This document shows positions 29,222 to 32,378 of a stretch of 32,378 bases of DNA, piece by piece. The position numbers were made by a program, and so were the translations under genes. Origin of the DNA: Streptomyces sp. CNH099 (lineage in GTDB: Bacteria; Actinomycetota; Actinomycetes; Streptomycetales; Streptomycetaceae). The DNA is taken from positions 353-32,730 of the forward strand of contig AZWL01000047.1 in NCBI GenBank assembly GCA_000514715.1, in the 5' to 3' direction. The notes under the pieces were generated by a model. The model had not been told where the DNA came from and ran no database searches. It saw only the letters and a program-made list of their open reading frames with translations. How positions within the stretch are numbered: the first letter of the stretch is position 1; the number at the start of each line of letters is the position of its first letter.

Positions 29222-30531
29222 GGTACCCCGACCAACTGGCGGAGAACATCGCCCTGCCCCACCGCCGGCGCGCGCCGCTGCGCCAGGTCAGCGGCCGTAT
29301 CCTGACAGCGCTCTGCGTGCTCGGTATCGCCATCCTCGTCGTCTACCTCGGCCGCGACGGCTACACCGACAACGCCGACGGCAAGGTGGGCCTGCTGGAC
29401 GCCGCGTACTACGCGACCGTCTCCCTCTCCACCACCGGCTACGGCGACATCGTCCCCGTCACCCCGGGCAGCCGGCTCATCACCGTCCTCGTGGTGACGC
29501 CGCTGCGCGTGCTCTTTCTGATCATCCTCGTCGGCACCACCCTTGAGGTGCTCACCGAGCGCACCCGCCACCAGTGGCGGCTCGATCGCTGGAGGTCAGC
29601 GTTGCGCGACCACACCGTCATCGTCGGCTACGGCACGAAGGGCCGCTCCGCGCTGCAGACGCTGCGCGCCAAGGGCCTGGACAAGGGCCAGATCGTGGTG
29701 ATCGACCCGAGCGGGAAGGTCGTCGAGGCGGCCAACCACGACGGCTACGTCGGCGTCGTCGGCGACGCGACCCGCTCCGCGGTGCTGCTGCGCGCCGAGG
29801 GGCAGCGGGCGGCGCAGTTCGTCATCGCGCCGCAGCGCGACGACACGGCGGTGCTGGTGACGCTGACGGTGCGGCAGCTGAACCCGCGGGCCAAGATCGT
29901 GACGGCGGTGCGCGAGGAGGAGAACGCGCCGCTGCTCCGCCAGTCCGGCGCGGACGCCGTGATCACCAGCTCCAGCGCGGCGGGCCGGCTGCTCGGCCTG
30001 TCGGTGCTGAGCCCCAGCGCCGGCACGGTGCTGGAGGACCTGATCGTGCAGGGCTCAGGACTGGACCTCATCGAGCGCCCGGCGACCAAGGCGGAGGCCG
30101 GGCTGCTGCCGCGCGAGACGGACGACCTGGTGGTGGCGGTCAAGCGCGGGCACCGGCTGATGGCGTACGACGATCCGGAGGTCGACCGGCTGGAGATGAC
30201 GGACCGGCTGATCACCATCGCCCGGGCCGCCGGCCCCCCGACGACTCCGGAACGGGAACGCATAGTCACCCGCGAGGGTGGCTGGGACCTCGGCGGGCGC
30301 CGGGACCGCGGCCGCCGGGACTACGACGACCTCGGCGACTCCAGAGGCACCCGGGACGCCCGGGACGCCCGGGGCTACGGCGGCTACGGGGAGTCGGGCT
30401 CCCGGGCCCGCGACAGGGACCGGGACCGCGACCGCGGCAGGGACCGCGACCGGGACAGGGACCGCGACCGGGGCCGGGACGGCGACCGGAGGCCGGGGGA
30501 GGACCGGGACGGCGACGCCGACGCGGAGTAG
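29218..30531 (+). CDS. Two-TM potassium channel with RCK/TrkA-N domain and Arg-Asp repeat tail
   Basis: The 437-residue protein starts at GTG 29218, overlapping the moeA stop as GTGA. The first transmembrane helix is near 29-45 (LTALCVLGIAILVVYLG). The pore loop and selectivity filter STTGYGD are near 73-79, and the second helix is near 88-109. The cytoplasmic RCK domain starts VIVGYGTKGRSALQTL near 137 with VVIDPSG, and a TrkA-C-like part (GLDLIERPATKAEAGLLPRETDDLVVAV) follows. Residues from about 345 form a low-complexity tail, ending in alternating Arg-Asp and Arg-Gly units. TTGYGD is the K+ filter, and the RCK domain is a ligand-gated regulator. Coupling to moeA may be only positional. 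The charged tail is unusual for the family. Confidence 0.93.
   Translation: MRYPDQLAENIALPHRRRAPLRQVSGRILTALCVLGIAILVVYLGRDGYTDNADGKVGLLDAAYYATVSLSTTGYGDIVPVTPGSRLITVLVVTPLRVLFLIILVGTTLEVLTERTRHQWRLDRWRSALRDHTVIVGYGTKGRSALQTLRAKGLDKGQIVVIDPSGKVVEAANHDGYVGVVGDATRSAVLLRAEGQRAAQFVIAPQRDDTAVLVTLTVRQLNPRAKIVTAVREEENAPLLRQSGADAVITSSSAAGRLLGLSVLSPSAGTVLEDLIVQGSGLDLIERPATKAEAGLLPRETDDLVVAVKRGHRLMAYDDPEVDRLEMTDRLITIARAAGPPTTPERERIVTREGGWDLGGRRDRGRRDYDDLGDSRGTRDARDARGYGGYGESGSRARDRDRDRDRGRDRDRDRDRDRGRDGDRRPGEDRDGDADAE
30405..30485 (+). repeat. 6-bp (GACCGG/GACCGC/GACAGG) repeat encoding Arg-Asp tail of the channel
   Basis: About a dozen imperfect copies of a six-base unit encode alternating Arg and Asp, with some Gly. 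Simple repeats of this kind are prone to length change. Confidence 0.75.
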
Positions 30532-30537
30532 TAGCGT
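30532..30537 (+). promoter_or_regulatory. Putative -10 element (TAGCGT) of the quinone oxidoreductase gene
   Basis: TAGCGT lies immediately after the channel stop codon and seven bases before ATG 30545. No ribosome site is visible, which suggests a leaderless transcript. Confidence 0.5.
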
Positions 30538-30544
30538 CCACCCC

Positions 30545-31522
30545 ATGCATGCGATCACCATCTCAGAGCCCGGCGGCCCCGATTCGCTCGTCTGGGCAGA
30601 GGTTCCCGACCCGGTGCCGGCGGCAGGCGAAGTGCTGATCGAGGTGGCTGCCGCCGGCGTGAACCGCGCGGACGTGCTGCAGCGCCAGGGGCTCTACGAA
30701 CCGCCCGCCGGCGCGTCCCCGTACCCCGGACTGGAGTGCGCGGGCCGCATCGCCGCGCTCGGTGCGGGCGTGGCCGGCTGGGAGGTCGGCGACGAGGTGT
30801 GCGCGCTGCTGGCCGGCGGCGGGTACGCGGAGCGGGTCGCGGTGCCCGCCGGGCAGCTGCTGCCCGTACCGCGGGGGCTCGACGCCGTGACCGCCGCCGC
30901 GCTGCCCGAAGTGGCGTGCACCGTCTGGTCGAACGTGTTCATGATCGCCCATCTCCGCCCCGGCGAGACGCTGCTCGTGCACGGCGGCGGCAGCGGCATC
31001 GGCACGATGGCCGTGCAGCTGGGCAAGGCGGTCGGCGCCCGGGTGGCGGTGACGGCGGGCAGCGTGGAGAAGCTGGAGTACTGCCGCGAGCTGGGCGCCG
31101 ACGTGCTCATCAACTACCGCGAGCAGGACTTCGTCAAGGAGGTGCGGGCCGCCACGGAGGGCGCGGGCGCGGACGTCGTCCTGGACATCGTCGGGGCCCG
31201 GTACCTGGCGCAGAACGTGAAGGCGCTGGCGGTCAACGGCCGGATCGCGGTGATCGGGCTGCAGGGCGGGGTGAAGGGAGAGCTGAACCTCGGCGCGCTG
31301 CTGGCGAAGCGCGGGGCGATCACGGCGACGTCGCTGCGGGGGCGCCCGCCGGGCGAGAAGGCGGCGATCGTGGCGGCGGTACGGGAGCACGTGTGGCCGC
31401 TGGTGGAGGCGGACCGGGTGCGGCCGATCGTGGACCGGACGCTGCCGGTGCGGCAGGCGGCGGAGGCGCACCGGGTGATGGAGTCGAGCGCGCACGTGGG
31501 GAAGCTGCTGCTGACGACGTGA
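30545..31522 (+). CDS. Zinc-independent NAD(P)H:quinone oxidoreductase (MDR family, PIG3-like)
   Basis: The 325-residue medium-chain dehydrogenase/reductase starts MHAITISEPGGPDSLVW. It has AAAGVNRADVLQRQGLYEPPAGASPYPGLECAGRI near 35-68, typical of the PIG3/quinone oxidoreductase subgroup. The Rossmann motif LLVHGGGSGIGTMAVQLGKAVGA is near 141-163. DVVLDIVGARYLAQNVKAL and the C-terminal AHRVMESSAHVGKLLLTT follow. The structural and catalytic zinc ligands of alcohol dehydrogenases are absent. Such enzymes reduce quinones or other enones with NADPH. No pathway link to neighbours is evident. It has its own promoter and is followed by a hairpin, so it is probably monocistronic. Confidence 0.93.
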   Translation: MHAITISEPGGPDSLVWAEVPDPVPAAGEVLIEVAAAGVNRADVLQRQGLYEPPAGASPYPGLECAGRIAALGAGVAGWEVGDEVCALLAGGGYAERVAVPAGQLLPVPRGLDAVTAAALPEVACTVWSNVFMIAHLRPGETLLVHGGGSGIGTMAVQLGKAVGARVAVTAGSVEKLEYCRELGADVLINYREQDFVKEVRAATEGAGADVVLDIVGARYLAQNVKALAVNGRIAVIGLQGGVKGELNLGALLAKRGAITATSLRGRPPGEKAAIVAAVREHVWPLVEADRVRPIVDRTLPVRQAAEAHRVMESSAHVGKLLLTT

Positions 31523-31528
31523 GCGTGG

Positions 31529-31559
31529 TACGCCGGGTGGGGGAACCTCGCACGGCGTA
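31529..31559 (+). terminator. Hairpin after the quinone oxidoreductase gene
   Basis: TACGCCG and CGGCGTA pair perfectly across a 17-base loop containing a smaller GGT/ACC pairing, starting seven bases after the stop. There is no U-tract. Confidence 0.45.
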
Positions 31560-31586
31560 GCCCCGAATGTCGGCTTTGATGATTTA

Positions 31587-31602
31587 TGTGACTCTGGTCA
31601 CG
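31587..31602. promoter_or_regulatory. CRP-like palindrome upstream of the secreted-protein gene
   Basis: TGTGACTCTGGTCACG matches TGTGA-N6-TCACA in nine of ten half-site bases. It lies 32 bases before GTG 31634, in a relatively AT-rich patch (31571-31590). Streptomyces Crp recognises motifs of this form. Confidence 0.5.
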
Positions 31603-31633
31603 TCAGCATCGCCGGCACGGAAGGGCCTTCGCC

Positions 31634-32378
31634 GTGGCTGCTCACGCACGTCGCCTGCGCCTCGCGGCCGGGGCGCTGGCGGTGGTCGTGTGGCAGGCGC
31701 CGACGCAGGTGGCGGCGGCGTACGGACCGTCCGGGGCGGCGGGCGGGTACGAGGCGGGGCGGTCGGCGGCGTACGGGCAGCAGCGCGGGTCACCGGCCTA
31801 CGGGCAGGGCGGCCCGGCGCGGACCGGAACCCTGGCCGACGGGACCCCCCGGACGGCCGGCACCGCGGCCGCCCGCCCCGGTGTCGCATCCGCCCGCCCC
31901 GACATCGCGGGCACCCGCCCCGGCGCCGCGGCCCGCCCCCGTGACCCCGACCGCCCCCGCGGCGCCGGAGGGCTCGCCGGCAGCGCCGCCGGCGAAGGCC
32001 GCCGCCACCCCGGCGGCCCGCACGCCGCACCGCCCCCCGGCGACGCGACCGCGCCACCCCGCCCCGACCGCCCCCGCCGCCCCGCACCCCCGGCCCCGCC
32101 GCGCCCCGGCACCCCGGACGCCGGCCCCGGCGCACAGGACACCCCCGGCGCCCCCCGGCCACCCCGCGCCGACCGCCCCGCGCCCTCCACCCCGCACCGC
32201 CCCCGTCCCCCCGACTCCGGCCGCACCCCCCGCCCCGGCCGCCCGGTACCGCCCGAGCCCCCGCGCCCGGACCGCCCCACCGCGCCCCGCCCGCCGCACT
32301 CCGACCGCTCCCCCGCACCCGGCGCCACCCCCACCCCCCACGGGAAGCGCCGCGACGCCGCCCCCCGCCCCGGCGCCG
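31634..32378 (+). CDS. Putative secreted Pro/Arg/Ala-rich protein, 3' truncated by the window
   Basis: From GTG 31634 the frame is open for 248 codons to the window end. A GGAAGGG ribosome-like sequence lies about ten bases upstream. The N-terminus resembles a signal peptide: AHARRLRLAAGALAVVVW (basic then hydrophobic), followed by a possible cleavage site after VAAA near residue 29. The mature part has several SAAYGQQ/SPAYGQ-type units. It then becomes almost entirely Pro, Arg, Ala, Gly and Asp, with many RPDRPR and RPG segments, and is surely disordered. No domain was recognised. The real functional domain may lie beyond the window. The coding assignment rests on the signal-like start, open frame and upstream regulatory motif. 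Confidence is moderate because open frames are common in such GC-rich DNA. Confidence 0.55.
   Translation, partial: MAAHARRLRLAAGALAVVVWQAPTQVAAAYGPSGAAGGYEAGRSAAYGQQRGSPAYGQGGPARTGTLADGTPRTAGTAAARPGVASARPDIAGTRPGAAARPRDPDRPRGAGGLAGSAAGEGRRHPGGPHAAPPPGDATAPPRPDRPRRPAPPAPPRPGTPDAGPGAQDTPGAPRPPRADRPAPSTPHRPRPPDSGRTPRPGRPVPPEPPRPDRPTAPRPPHSDRSPAPGATPTPHGKRRDAAPRPGA

Noticed and set aside
31567..31944. Forward open frame from ATG 31567
   Set aside because: It overlaps the better-supported signal-peptide frame, starts inside the promoter/CRP-like region and has no domain.

Overview
The window reads as chromosomal DNA from a Streptomyces-like actinomycete. GC content is very high with strong third-position GC, GTG starts are common, and adjacent genes often overlap by ATGA or GTGA. 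The gene families present (TerD, PaaABCDE, the BkdR/BkdABC type, DUF5819 plus HTTM, and an NTP-transferase fused to DUF6457) fit this group. No IS element, integrase, tRNA, rRNA or CRISPR array was seen.

Layout: (1) 1-9449 is the 3' end of a modular type I polyketide synthase (PKS) cluster. It holds the tail of one PKS protein (AT-linker, KR, ACP, docking helix), a terminal KS-AT-KR-ACP-TE protein, and an overlapping FAD monooxygenase. Both KR domains have lost catalytic residues, so two adjacent keto groups may reach the thioesterase. (2) 9450-9749 is non-coding and contains a perfect parS palindrome, which suggests the region lies on the origin-proximal part of the chromosome. (3) 9750-11849 carries terD, a J-domain protein and a single-domain rhodanese. 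(4) 11872-15887, reverse strand, is the paaABCDE operon for phenylacetyl-CoA epoxidase. (5) 16051-18194 is an SdpA/SdpB-like membrane pair (DUF5819 and HTTM), followed by a SpoU-type RNA methyltransferase. (6) 19122-21511 holds paaN and a divergent TetR regulator (paaR-like). (7) 21530-26279 holds a BkdR-like Lrp regulator and a divergent E1alpha-E1beta-E2 2-oxoacid dehydrogenase operon. (8) 26313-31522 carries a MobA-like/DUF6457 fusion, MoeA with a long repetitive N-terminus, a TrkA-type potassium channel and a quinone oxidoreductase. (9) 31634 to the end is a truncated, Pro/Arg-rich, probably secreted protein.

The most interesting system is regulatory and metabolic. A 14-bp palindrome, ACCGA-A(C/T)(G/A)A-TCGGT, occurs at three promoters: paaA, paaN/paaR and the 2-oxoacid dehydrogenase operon. 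At paaN it fits inside the -35/-10 spacer, and the same layout is possible, though weaker, at the dehydrogenase operon. This points to one TetR repressor controlling all three. It raises the possibility that the dehydrogenase converts phenylpyruvate to phenylacetyl-CoA and feeds PaaABCDE directly, without a CoA ligase. The same complex could also supply branched acyl-CoA starter units for polyketide synthesis.
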